Positions 8,687 to 17,193 of a stretch of DNA of 63,701 nt are shown here, in pieces. Source of the stretch: CAZLBC01 sp964557575 (lineage in GTDB: Bacteria; Planctomycetota; Phycisphaerae; SM23-33). The translations under genes were made by a program, and so were the position numbers. Position 1 is the stretch's first letter. Every line of letters begins with the position of its first letter. The stretch covers positions 1-63,701 of the forward strand of contig CAZLBC010000020.1 of the NCBI GenBank assembly GCA_964557575.1. The letters run 5' to 3'. The notes below the pieces were generated by a model, which had not been told where the DNA came from, did no database searches, and saw nothing but the letters and a program-made list of their open reading frames with translations.

Positions 8687-9556
8687 ATGGGCTCCGACAG
8701 ACTTTTTATACACGAACGCCCGCGGATGAAAGACCCCAAACTCGTCATCGGCTTCTCCGGCTGGATGAACGGGGGCGAGGTCTCCACGGCCACCGTGGGA
8801 TATCTTACCGAAAAACTCGACGCGGATCTGCTCGCTGAGATCGATTCCGAGGATTTCTACATTTTGAACTTTCCCGGAACCATGGAGATCACCTCGCTTT
8901 TCAGGCCGCGGGTGACGGTGGAAAACGGTATCGTCACCGATTTCAGGACCCCGGAGAACACGTTTTACTGCAGCCCCGAGAACAACGTGATTCTGTTTCT
9001 CGGCAGCGAACCGAACATCAGGTGGTGGGAATTTACGGAATGCGTTTTCGAGCTTGCCGAAACGTTCGGTGTGTCGATGATCTACTTTATCGGCAGCGTG
9101 GGCGGCGCCGTACCCCACACGCGACAGCCGCGGCTGCAGGTGTCCATCTCCGACGAACAACTCAGGTCCGGTCTGCAGCAGCTCGGGTTTAATTTCACGA
9201 ATTACACCGGCCCTGGAGGGATATCGTCCTACCTGATCCAGGAGGCGCGCGAGCGAAACATACCCATGGTAACGGTGGTCGCCGAAATACCGCCCTACGT
9301 GCAGGGCAGGAACGACCGGTGTATCGAGTCCATGATCAAGGTGATGTGCGGTCTCCTGCTGATCTATGTCGACCACGAAGACCTGCGGCGGCGGGGTGAC
9401 GAGCTCGAAAAGAAGTTGAACGCGGCCCTTGAAGATCACCCTGAATTGCTGGAGCGTATCAGGGAACTGGAGGACAAGTACGACCGGGAGATATTCGATT
9501 CCACGATGGACGAGATGAAGCAGTGGTTGACCGACAAGGGGATTCGTCTCGACTGA
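8687..9556 (+). CDS. PAC2 family protein
   Basis: The 289-residue cytosolic protein is related to the PAC2 (proteasome assembly chaperone 2) family. It shows the N-terminal GFSGWMNGGEVSTATVGYL motif (about residues 24-42). A central IYFIGSVGGAVPHTR loop and FTNYTGPGGISSYLIQEA resemble nucleoside-phosphorylase-like folds. In actinobacteria PAC2 proteins occur near proteasome or ATP-grasp genes, but no such genes are visible here. Their role in other bacteria is unknown. The C-terminal 60 residues are strongly helical and charged, possibly a coiled coil. The start at 8687 lies 24 bases after the upstream gene, so co-transcription is likely. Confidence 0.8.
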   Translation: MGSDRLFIHERPRMKDPKLVIGFSGWMNGGEVSTATVGYLTEKLDADLLAEIDSEDFYILNFPGTMEITSLFRPRVTVENGIVTDFRTPENTFYCSPENNVILFLGSEPNIRWWEFTECVFELAETFGVSMIYFIGSVGGAVPHTRQPRLQVSISDEQLRSGLQQLGFNFTNYTGPGGISSYLIQEARERNIPMVTVVAEIPPYVQGRNDRCIESMIKVMCGLLLIYVDHEDLRRRGDELEKKLNAALEDHPELLERIRELEDKYDREIFDSTMDEMKQWLTDKGIRLD

Positions 9557-9566
9557 AGCGGCAGTT

Positions 9567-9808
9567 GTGGATTACACGGGGGTGAACGGCTTGGTTCCGA
9601 CGATCTCTCCGGGGCAGTTTTTACCCAACGCGGCGGCGCATTCAATGGCTATCCGTGCCGCGGCGAGGGCATCCGAGGCGGCGTCGTGGATTACACGGGG
9701 GTGAACGGCTTGGTTCCGACGATCTCTCCGGGGCAGTTTTTACCCAACGCGGCGGCGCATTCAATGGCTATCCGTGCCGCGGCGAGGGCATCCGAGGCGG
9801 CGTCGTGG
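9567..9808. repeat. 119-bp tandem duplication at the exonuclease 3' end
   Basis: Bases 9567-9689 are identical to 9686-9808; the copies share a 4-base GTGG junction, so the period is 119 bases. The right-hand copy holds the true 3' end of the exonuclease gene including its TAA at 9691-9693. The left-hand copy is a fossil of the same 3' end lying beyond the stop. Perfect identity suggests a recent event, or an assembly artefact at the same junction. Confidence 0.95.
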
Positions 9809-10242
9809 TGAATCAACTCTATGCCGAGGTGGTCCGAGACCGTGTTCAGCTTGTGGTTGGAGAGTCCCGGGAATGCACGCCGCGCCATCCGGCAGGTGCA
9901 GGCGTAACGGAATGCCGTGGAGTCCAGCCCGTAATGCCTGAGAAGGGCGCGCAGGACCCCGATGTCGAAGGGGGCCCAGTGTGCCACGACCAGCGTGTTT
10001 TCCAGGCGAGGATGCAGTTCGTCCCACACCGCGTCGAATCCCGGTTCGTCGCGGACCATACCGGGCGTTATACCGTGGATCGCGATGTTGATCATCTCGA
10101 AATCGAAATCCGGGTCGGGGGGGCGAATCAGCCGGGTATAGGTATCGACCACGCGGCCGTTCTCGACGGTGCACGCGGCGACGGCGCACGCGGATTCGGG
10201 TCTGCCGCACCCGGTCTCGAAATCTATCGCGGTGAACGTCAT
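9691..10242 (-). CDS. DnaQ-like 3'-5' exonuclease (DEDDh)
   Basis: The 183-residue protein comprises a single RNase-H-like exonuclease domain of the DnaQ/DNA polymerase III epsilon superfamily. Exo I is AIDFETGC with D7 and E9. Exo II lies in LVVAHWAPFDIGVL. The Exo III region HHDAASDALAAA supplies a histidine and an aspartate of the DEDDh type. It would remove 3'-terminal nucleotides from DNA or RNA, as free-standing exonucleases do, because no polymerase or UvrC-like domain is fused. It lies downstream of the asparagine-synthetase-like gene on the same strand with 79 bases between. Its 3' end is tandemly duplicated beyond the stop codon without changing the protein. Confidence 0.85.
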   Translation of the reverse strand: MTFTAIDFETGCGRPESACAVAACTVENGRVVDTYTRLIRPPDPDFDFEMINIAIHGITPGMVRDEPGFDAVWDELHPRLENTLVVAHWAPFDIGVLRALLRHYGLDSTAFRYACTCRMARRAFPGLSNHKLNTVSDHLGIELIHHDAASDALAAARIAIECAAALGKNCPGEIVGTKPFTPV

Positions 10243-10321
10243 GTCGTTGTGTCACGCCGCCGATCCGCCGCCGTACGCGACGGCGGACCGGCGGTTCGTC
10301 GTGTCGGTTGCCCGGGACGGA

Positions 10322-11791
10322 CTACTTGTTCGGATCCCAGCGGCCGACGAGTTTTTCAAAGCAGAGGTCGGGGAATTTATCCTTGAAAATGGAGTAGTAC
10401 CACTTTTCCTTAGGGGAGTTCAGCGTGTACCCGCCCTCGGTTTCGCGGTCATCTTCGTCGAATGCGGCGATGTCGTCGTAGTACTTGTCGGCCACGCCGT
10501 CCATCTCGTTGTCGGTGCCGGTGCCCGCAGAAAACCGCAGCTTGCGCCGCTTGTATATCGCCTCCGGCAGGAGGTCCTTGAAGGCCTCGCGGAGAATGAA
10601 TTTCTCGACATCCTCTTCGCCGCCGGTGTCGCGGATCTTCCAGCCCACGGGGATCTGCAGGGCGAAGGTGACCACGTCGGTGTCGATGAACGGCGTCCGG
10701 TAGTTGATGGAGTTGCCGAACATGGCCCGGTCGAGCCGCTGAACGGCGGTGTTGTAGGCGATGTCGATCAACTGCTGCATCATCTGGAGTTGCTCGGCCT
10801 CGGAATCGAGATCCTTGAGCAGGTGGTAGCCGCCGAACAGCTCGTCGCCGCCCTCGCCGCTGAGGATGCAGTTGGTTATCGTGCTTGCATCGCCGGAGGC
10901 GGTGAGGTTCGCGATGGTTCCGCTGACGCAGTCCTCGTCGAAGGATTCGAGCATGTAGACGGCCTTGGGAACCTTCTTCTTGACGTCCTCGGTATTGAAG
11001 TTGACCACGCGGTGTTCCATGCCGAGGTGCTCGGCGACGATTTTGGCGTTTTCCAGGTCCGGCGCGTCCTTCATCCCCACCGTAATCAGCGGCATGTCCC
11101 GCAGTCCCAGCTCGTGGACGGCGCAGGCGATAATGGAACTGTCCAGGCCGCCGCTGAGAAGACAGGCCCCGACCGCGCCGTCCTCGATCCGCCGCTGGAC
11201 CGACTGCATCATCAGGTCCCTGAGCGTCTGCGTGGCCTCTTCCAGCGAGTCGCCCATCCGGATCTGCGGGTGGACGGGGATGTAGCTGGCCTTGCCGGTC
11301 AGGGTGGAGTAGGTTGTGGCCGGGAGCAATTCCCTGACGTCGACCGACCGGCCGACCAGCGCCTTCATCTCGGATGCGAAAACGAAACTGCCGTCGTCGG
11401 TGTGGCCGAAGTAGAGCGGGCGGACGCCCACGTCGTCCCGCGCGATGATGACGTTGTCGCCGTCGAAGACCGCGCAGGCGAAGACGCCCTCGAGGTGGGC
11501 GGCGAAATTCCGTGCGTACCGGCGATACATTTCCAGGGCCACGTCCGAGTCGGACCGGCCCTTCTCGCGTTCGTTGTAGATGTCTCCGTCGAAAAGGACG
11601 CTTACGTTTCCGTCGTGGGCGAACCCGTCGCCGCGGGCGGCCGAGAGCTTCGACGCGCAGACGCCCCCGCAGAAGTCCTTGCTGTCGTCGATTTTCCTCG
11701 TGTCCGGCCCGCGATGGGCTATGGATTCCAACATCTCTTCTACGGCCCCGCGGGATGCTGATGTGCCACGTATCCCTGCTATTCCGGCCAT
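10322..11791 (-). CDS. Asparagine-synthetase-like protein with degenerate glutaminase domain
   Basis: The 489-residue class II asparagine synthetase homologue has an N-terminal Ntn-glutaminase fold (about 1-160) and a C-terminal ATP-pyrophosphatase domain. The latter has an intact PP-loop SGGLDSS (213-219) and a GEGGDELFGGY motif near 312-322. Family enzymes start Met-Cys, with Cys2 as glutaminase nucleophile. Here the sequence is MAGIAGI, with an Ala codon GCC at position 2. The usual NGEIYN glutamine-binding motif is DGDIYN (68-73). Glutamine hydrolysis is therefore predicted to be lost, leaving an ammonia-dependent synthetase or an amide-forming enzyme on another acid. It starts 4 bases after the betaine transporter gene with a GGAG site, so it belongs to that operon. 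Confidence 0.85.
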   Translation of the reverse strand: MAGIAGIRGTSASRGAVEEMLESIAHRGPDTRKIDDSKDFCGGVCASKLSAARGDGFAHDGNVSVLFDGDIYNEREKGRSDSDVALEMYRRYARNFAAHLEGVFACAVFDGDNVIIARDDVGVRPLYFGHTDDGSFVFASEMKALVGRSVDVRELLPATTYSTLTGKASYIPVHPQIRMGDSLEEATQTLRDLMMQSVQRRIEDGAVGACLLSGGLDSSIIACAVHELGLRDMPLITVGMKDAPDLENAKIVAEHLGMEHRVVNFNTEDVKKKVPKAVYMLESFDEDCVSGTIANLTASGDASTITNCILSGEGGDELFGGYHLLKDLDSEAEQLQMMQQLIDIAYNTAVQRLDRAMFGNSINYRTPFIDTDVVTFALQIPVGWKIRDTGGEEDVEKFILREAFKDLLPEAIYKRRKLRFSAGTGTDNEMDGVADKYYDDIAAFDEDDRETEGGYTLNSPKEKWYYSIFKDKFPDLCFEKLVGRWDPNK

Positions 11792-11795
11792 GTTT

Positions 11796-13433
11796 TCAGT
11801 GCTCCTTTCCCGTTATCAGAAGGTCCCGCGATCGCAGAAACGTTTCGGCGACCGCTTTCTCGGAACCGGTTTCCTTCATGTTCAGATTGAGACGTCTCAT
11901 GGTTTCGTTGTCGATGCTCCCCGCCAGAAGGGAGAGTACCTTGCGCACCTCCGGGTGCTTGTCGAGGAACGCCCGCCGGACCACCGGCGCCGCGTCGTAG
12001 GGGGGGAAGAAGCGGCGATCGTCCCTGAGGGGCACCAGGTCGTATTTTTCGAGCTGCCAGTTTGTGGAAAATCCCGATATGACGTCGACCTGTCCCTGCC
12101 GGAGGGCCTCGTACATCATGGCGAATTCCAGGTCCTTGACCGCGCCGAACCGCATGCCGTAGCGGTCGGCGAGTCCGGGATACCCGTCCTGCCGGTTGTG
12201 AAATTCGCTCGTCACGCCGGCCACGAGATTCTTCGCGTTATCGGCCAGGTCGGAGACCTTTTTCCATCCGCGCTGTGCCGCCGCGTCCCGCCTGACCGTC
12301 ATGACGTACGTGTTCTCGAAGCCGAAGGGTTCGAGCCACACCAGGCCGAACTTTTCGCGGTACCCCTTCTTGACCGCGGCGTAGGCGTCGTAGGCGCCGA
12401 TGGAGGTGCCGTACCGCGGCTCGATGATCTTGTCGCGATTCAGGACCGCGGCGTACCCGGTTCCCGTGTACTCGATGTACAGGTCCAGTTCGTCCTGGAC
12501 CATCGCTTCATGGCAGACGATGGTGCCTCCCAGACCCAGCAGTCGCTCGACGGTCAGTTTCGTGCGGTTCTCGACAAGCTGAGATGTTATCTCCGCCAGG
12601 AGCACCTGTTCGGGGTATACCTTCGACCCGATGCGTATCGTGCCGGGATCGCCGATCCGGCCCGCGGCGGCTTCGCCCGCGGCGACCCGTTCCTCCTCGG
12701 TAAGCGGCACTGTCGCCGAGGCGATTCCCAGGAACACCAGCAGGGCGAAGGGCACGATGCTGGCGCGTTTCATCAGCAGGTTCAGGGCGGTCCGTTTCGC
12801 GGAGGGCAGGTGGGTGATCCCCCGCTCGATCGACCATATCGCGAAGTCCACCAGGAGTGCCAGCAGGGCCGCCGGTATGGTACCCAGGAGGATGTAGTAG
12901 TTGTTTCTCATCGCGAGACCGGACTTGATAAAGTCGCCAAGCCCCCCGGCGCCGATATAGGTCGAAAGCGTGGCGATGCCGACGCCGATGACGGCGGCGG
13001 TCCTGATGCCCGCGATAATCACCGGGAGAGCCAGCGGGAGTTCCACCCGCGTCAGCAGTTGCGGCGGCGTCATACCCATGGCCCGGGCGGCCTCCTTCGC
13101 GCCGGCGGGAACGCCGTCGAGGCCGGTGGTCGTGTTGCGGGTAATGGGCAGTATGGCGTACAGCATGAGGGCGGTGACGGCGGGAACGACGCCGATCTGC
13201 CCCGTCAGGCTCAGGAGGATGCCGAGCATGGCGAGGCTGGGTATCGTCTGCATGATACTGGCGATCCCGAGGACGGGGCCGCGCAGCGGTCGCAGCGAGT
13301 AGCACGCGATACCGAGGGGGATGCCCGCGAGCGTCGCGATAAACGTGGCCGTCCCGGTCAGGAAGATGTGGCGGCCCGTCGCCGACCAGAGATCGGGAAG
13401 GTTGTCGGCGGCGAAGTGCAGGAAGGCGTCCAT
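11796..13433 (-). CDS. Glycine betaine/proline ABC transporter, fused permease and substrate-binding protein
   Basis: The 545-residue fusion begins with a ProW/OpuAB-like permease (about residues 1-205) with several membrane helices and a MARAMGMTPPQLLTRVELP-like cytoplasmic EAA loop. A further hydrophobic helix (about 225-250) leads into an OpuAC/ProX-type binding domain from about residue 260 (IRIGSKVYPEQVLLAEITSQL) to the end. Such permease-binding-protein chimeras are known in osmoprotectant (OpuA/BusA-type) importers. Tethering keeps the binding domain at the outer face of the membrane. Its start codon overlaps the ATPase stop by one base (TGATG). Beside MttB-family genes, the likely cargo is glycine betaine or a related quaternary amine used as a methyl donor. 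Confidence 0.92.
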   Translation of the reverse strand: MDAFLHFAADNLPDLWSATGRHIFLTGTATFIATLAGIPLGIACYSLRPLRGPVLGIASIMQTIPSLAMLGILLSLTGQIGVVPAVTALMLYAILPITRNTTTGLDGVPAGAKEAARAMGMTPPQLLTRVELPLALPVIIAGIRTAAVIGVGIATLSTYIGAGGLGDFIKSGLAMRNNYYILLGTIPAALLALLVDFAIWSIERGITHLPSAKRTALNLLMKRASIVPFALLVFLGIASATVPLTEEERVAAGEAAAGRIGDPGTIRIGSKVYPEQVLLAEITSQLVENRTKLTVERLLGLGGTIVCHEAMVQDELDLYIEYTGTGYAAVLNRDKIIEPRYGTSIGAYDAYAAVKKGYREKFGLVWLEPFGFENTYVMTVRRDAAAQRGWKKVSDLADNAKNLVAGVTSEFHNRQDGYPGLADRYGMRFGAVKDLEFAMMYEALRQGQVDVISGFSTNWQLEKYDLVPLRDDRRFFPPYDAAPVVRRAFLDKHPEVRKVLSLLAGSIDNETMRRLNLNMKETGSEKAVAETFLRSRDLLITGKEH

Positions 13434-14191
13434 CAGCCGAGCTCCCGGAACTGCTCGAGTTCCCGCCGTGGTTTGTCGAACATCCGCCGCACGAAATCGG
13501 TGGCCGGATCGCGGATCAACTCGCCGGCGGTGTCGACCTGCTGAAGGACGCCGTCGTGGAGCACGGCGATCCGATCGCCGATCCTGACCGCCTCGAGTAT
13601 GTCGTGGGTGACGAAGACGATCGTTTTCCGCATGCGGGTCTTCAGGGAAATCAATTCCTCCTGGAGTTCGTCGCGGGTGACCGCGTCGAGGGCGCCGAAG
13701 GGCTCGTCCATGAGGAGATAGTCCGGGTCGGCGGCCAGGGACCGCGCGACACCGACCCGCTGCTGCTGTCCGCCGGACAACTCCTCGGGATATCGCGCGG
13801 CGTACTTGCCTGGTTCAAGGCCGACGCTTTCCATGAGTTCCTCGGCCCGCTTTCTGCGACGGGGTCGGTCCCAGCCCATCAGCCGGGGGATGACCTCGAC
13901 GTTCCGGCGGACGGTCATGTGGGAAAAGAGACCGATTTCCTGGAAGACGTATCCTATGCTGCGGCGCAGCGCTATCTTGTCCATGTCGCGGTGAATGTCG
14001 CGGCCGCCGACGGTTATCCTGCCGCCGGTCGGCTCGACGAGGCGGTTGATCATCTTCAGCGTGGTCGTCTTGCCGCACCCGGAGGAGCCGAGCAGCACGA
14101 GCGTTTCCCCCGTGGCGATCTCCATCGTCAGATCGCGCACCGCCCTCGTGTCCCCGGAATACGTCTTGGCAATATGGTTAAACGTGATCAT
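13433..14191 (-). CDS. Glycine betaine/proline ABC transporter ATP-binding protein
   Basis: The 252-residue ABC ATPase has Walker A GSSGCGKT (35-42), Q-loop Gln84, signature LSGGQ (138-142) and Walker B LLMDEP with D162-E163. It closely follows the ProV/OpuCA pattern but lacks the C-terminal CBS domains that sense ionic strength in OpuA-type osmotic transporters. This fits nutrient uptake rather than osmotically gated uptake. It energises the adjacent permease/binding-protein fusion, with which it overlaps by one base. It is separated by only 27 bases from the upstream MttB-family gene, so transporter and methyltransferases form one transcription unit. Confidence 0.93.
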   Translation of the reverse strand: MITFNHIAKTYSGDTRAVRDLTMEIATGETLVLLGSSGCGKTTTLKMINRLVEPTGGRITVGGRDIHRDMDKIALRRSIGYVFQEIGLFSHMTVRRNVEVIPRLMGWDRPRRRKRAEELMESVGLEPGKYAARYPEELSGGQQQRVGVARSLAADPDYLLMDEPFGALDAVTRDELQEELISLKTRMRKTIVFVTHDILEAVRIGDRIAVLHDGVLQQVDTAGELIRDPATDFVRRMFDKPRRELEQFRELG

Positions 14192-14218
14192 GAGGCAGGC
14201 ACATCCCCGCTGCCCGTA

Positions 14219-15694
14219 TTACATCGCCGCGGGCAGTATGCCCGCACAGGTTTTACTGATGTCGTCCCGCATCGGGTCGGGAAGGCCCGCGCGGTCGGTT
14301 TCGAGAATATCCCGGTACCGCTTTTGCGCGGCCGCGAGGGCCCCGCCCTCGTCTTCGAGCGGGTACCGGACGTAGACGTCGTCCCGCGAGGGTATCGGCA
14401 GGTGGTACATGTAGGTCCGGGTGCCGCCCATGACCTCCCGTACCATGTCGACGACGCGTTTCCGGCCGGCCTCGTCGACCGCGGGATCACACAGCATCTT
14501 CTTGACGAACCCCACGTGGGCGTCGTCGATGATCGCCTGTTCCGGGCAGAACACGTTGGTTCGCTCCAGGAGCCCGAAGCAGTAGTGAATGTACTGCGCC
14601 CCGCCGCGCGGCACGGTGAGTAATTCCGTCAGCTTCTCCGCCGTGGCCTGGATGCCCGGTACGCCGGCGTCGGCGACGTTCGCGCTGGAATAACAGGGCA
14701 GCCCGTAGTGGCGGGCCATCTGCGCGCAGTCGATATTGTAGTGGCCGAACTCGGGGGCCCCGTACATGTCGTTCAGCGTGTCGAGGCGGGTCCGGACGGC
14801 GACCGCGCCGTACAGAACCGGCGCGCCGGGGGAGACGATCTGCGCGAGCGTCACGGCGGCCAGGATCTCGGCGTTGATCTGTGCGACCATCCCGAACTCG
14901 TCGAAGGGCCCGGTCGCCCCCGCCATCGGGCAGGTGGAGAGCACCACCGGTATCTTGCGGCGGGCGATTTCGATCAGCTTGTCGGTGGTATCGTCCACGA
15001 TCTGGAACGGGCTCTTGACGATGCAGGTAATGAATGAAAGGACGGGGTTCTCCGTGAACGCCGTCTCGCCGCCGGCGACGATCTGCCCGAGGCGGACAAT
15101 GTCGTCGAGGGCGGTGATGTCGGTCAGGCCGGCCTGAACGTGTTTCGTGGTGTTGTTCAACGCGGCGAGGAACTTGTTGACGTCCTTGTTCCCGGCCGTG
15201 ATGCCCTCGTCCTGGATGTTCACGCAGCGGATGAAAAAATCGAGATTATCGAGATGTTCGGCGAGGTGCGCGGCGTTTTTCAGGTCGTCTATGCGGCCGG
15301 GACGCCGGGTGAAGACGGGGGCATCGCCCGCGAGATCGACGTCGAGGATGAAATTCGTCTCCGATCCGCTGCCGAATCGAACGCGCGGCTCGGCCGCGTC
15401 GAGAACGATCCGGTTGTTCGGATCCCTCGCGCCGAGCGTGAAGGTCGCGGGCGCGGATCGCAGCGCCTCGTCGATAAGCCGGCCGGTGATTTTCACCACC
15501 GGGGCGTCTGTTCCCTCGGCAATTTCCGCGCCGGCCTGCCTGAAGATGCCGACCGCCTCCTCGTTGTAGCAGATAATTCCCATCTCCGAGAGCAGTTCCC
15601 GCGAGGTTGCGTCGATGATCGCGATCTGCTCGTCCGAGAGGCGTTTCTCGGGAGTGACGAGCACGCCGGCCCGTTGTGTTGTTTCTTCCTGCAT
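14219..15694 (-). CDS. MttB-family corrinoid methyltransferase (non-pyrrolysine)
   Basis: The 491-residue member of the trimethylamine:corrinoid methyltransferase superfamily (COG5598) is predicted to form a TIM barrel that moves a methyl group from a quaternary amine to a corrinoid protein. The reading frame is continuous across the region where true trimethylamine MttB proteins carry an in-frame amber codon for pyrrolysine. It therefore belongs to the non-pyrrolysine group that includes the glycine betaine enzyme MtgB and related MtxB proteins. The betaine-type transporter 27 bases downstream supports a betaine-like substrate. Carnitine, proline betaine or gamma-butyrobetaine are alternatives. 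The paralogue upstream shares the operon. Confidence 0.88.
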   Translation of the reverse strand: MQEETTQRAGVLVTPEKRLSDEQIAIIDATSRELLSEMGIICYNEEAVGIFRQAGAEIAEGTDAPVVKITGRLIDEALRSAPATFTLGARDPNNRIVLDAAEPRVRFGSGSETNFILDVDLAGDAPVFTRRPGRIDDLKNAAHLAEHLDNLDFFIRCVNIQDEGITAGNKDVNKFLAALNNTTKHVQAGLTDITALDDIVRLGQIVAGGETAFTENPVLSFITCIVKSPFQIVDDTTDKLIEIARRKIPVVLSTCPMAGATGPFDEFGMVAQINAEILAAVTLAQIVSPGAPVLYGAVAVRTRLDTLNDMYGAPEFGHYNIDCAQMARHYGLPCYSSANVADAGVPGIQATAEKLTELLTVPRGGAQYIHYCFGLLERTNVFCPEQAIIDDAHVGFVKKMLCDPAVDEAGRKRVVDMVREVMGGTRTYMYHLPIPSRDDVYVRYPLEDEGGALAAAQKRYRDILETDRAGLPDPMRDDISKTCAGILPAAM

Positions 15695-15735
15695 AGTGTT
15701 CCTTTGGGGTTCTTGTGCTCTTGCGTTTCAATCGA

Positions 15736-17193
15736 TCAGGATGTGTGGATCTCGGGATAGTGATCGAGGATCTGCGTGCGGACGGCCTTGTCGATGAGTC
15801 CCTCCGGGGCGGTCGAACGGATTTCCGCAACGAATTGCCGCGCCCGGGCGACCGCGTCGTCGTCCTCTTTCATTGTTTCGCGCTTGTCGCGGTTGGCAAG
15901 CCGCGGCATGAAGAACTCGTCGCGCATGTACGCGAGGGTATGAGGCTCAACCAGGTAATCGCATCCCGGCCGCTTCTCGAGCAGCATGTCCATGGCCAGC
16001 GTGTCGTCGTTGACCTCGATGCCGCGGAGGACCCGCTGACACATGCCGAGTATCTCGTTGTCCACGACCAGCTTTTCATAAGAGATGGACAGATCCGCTT
16101 CGAGCAGCCCGGCGGAATCGTGAATGTAGTTGGCGCCGGACATGGCGACCAGCAGGTTGGTCATCCCGCTTTCCCACCCGGCCTGGGCGTCCATGGACTT
16201 TGAATCGCTCGCGCCCGCCGTGGAGTAATAGGGGATCTTGAAGTACTGGGCCATCTGCGATACGGCGGCGTTGATGATGCCCCGTTCGATGGGGCCGCCG
16301 AGATGGTGCATCGTCATGAGATCGGGTATCGAGCCGACGCTCCCGCAGATGCCGGGCGCGCCGCGATGTACCGCCTGGAGCATCGCTATACCCGCGATGG
16401 TTTCGGTGATGTGCACCAGGACGTTTCCGGCAAGCGTCACCGGAGACGTGGTGCCGCAGATCGGCTCGGTGGGTACGACGACGGGAAGGTTCTCCCCGGC
16501 GAGGTAGCAAGACATTTCACCGTAGACATCATCGATCTTGAACGGGCTGATCATCAGCGTGATGAATGAAGCGAAGGGTTTTTCCCTGAGTTGTTCAGGG
16601 CTCCCCGCGATGATTTCGAGCATCGCCACCAGCTTCTTGCACCCGTCCATGGAATAGATGCCCCCCATGACGTGCTTGTTGGTGTGGTTCAGAGAATGAA
16701 AAAAACGATTTACGTCGATATCGTCTTTAACCGTGATGTCATGGGGGAAGACATTGATGGTATGGAGGTGTATGTTTTCCAGGTTTTCGACGAGCCGGGC
16801 GTTGAGGATGACGTCGTCGATAACGGCCTGCCGCCGCTCTTTTGTCTTCGGGTCGAGGACGTACAACGCGGTACCGCCCGTCCCGTAATGGACTTTCGAG
16901 CCTTCGAGCACCACGTCGGTCTTGCCGTCTCTTGAGTAAAGGGTAACCGATGAGGGCGATGAATCGACGGCGTCCTCGACCATGCCCCGGGGAAAACGCA
17001 CGATCTTTTGGTCGGCATCCCCATCGGCCCCGGCAGCGACGAGGGCGTCGAATGCGGTCCTGCTGTAAACGGCCATGCCCGACTTTCCGAGTATCTCCAT
17101 GGCCGCATCGGCTATTTTTTTCTCATCGGCATCGCTCAGCGGCCGATAGATGCCGCCCTGGAGCCCTAGGGTCCTGTGCCTTTCTCCTGCCAT
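15736..17193 (-). CDS. Second MttB-family corrinoid methyltransferase (non-pyrrolysine)
   Basis: The 485-residue paralogue of the neighbouring MttB protein likewise has no internal amber codon. Shared features include the N-terminal DEKKIADAAMEILGKSGM-type helix and a glycine-rich central GAPGICGSVGSIPDLMT segment. It heads the operon mttB-mttB-proV-proWX-asn-synthetase-like-exonuclease. Translation starts at ATG 17193 with GGAG ten bases upstream. The two paralogues may act on different methylated amines or on successive demethylation steps. The corrinoid protein at 5537-6169 is the only visible candidate methyl carrier. The leader contains a terminator-like hairpin. Confidence 0.88.
   Translation of the reverse strand: MAGERHRTLGLQGGIYRPLSDADEKKIADAAMEILGKSGMAVYSRTAFDALVAAGADGDADQKIVRFPRGMVEDAVDSSPSSVTLYSRDGKTDVVLEGSKVHYGTGGTALYVLDPKTKERRQAVIDDVILNARLVENLENIHLHTINVFPHDITVKDDIDVNRFFHSLNHTNKHVMGGIYSMDGCKKLVAMLEIIAGSPEQLREKPFASFITLMISPFKIDDVYGEMSCYLAGENLPVVVPTEPICGTTSPVTLAGNVLVHITETIAGIAMLQAVHRGAPGICGSVGSIPDLMTMHHLGGPIERGIINAAVSQMAQYFKIPYYSTAGASDSKSMDAQAGWESGMTNLLVAMSGANYIHDSAGLLEADLSISYEKLVVDNEILGMCQRVLRGIEVNDDTLAMDMLLEKRPGCDYLVEPHTLAYMRDEFFMPRLANRDKRETMKEDDDAVARARQFVAEIRSTAPEGLIDKAVRTQILDHYPEIHTS

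Noticed and set aside
10169..13544. Two long plus-strand frames (530 and 654 codons) over the asparagine-synthetase-like and transporter genes
   Set aside because: Both lie antisense to proteins with clear motifs (PP-loop, permease and binding domains) and show no domain of their own.
14219..17193. Possible pyrrolysine (in-frame amber) in the MttB-family genes
   Set aside because: Both genes are continuous full-length frames with no internal TAG, so they belong to the non-pyrrolysine branch.
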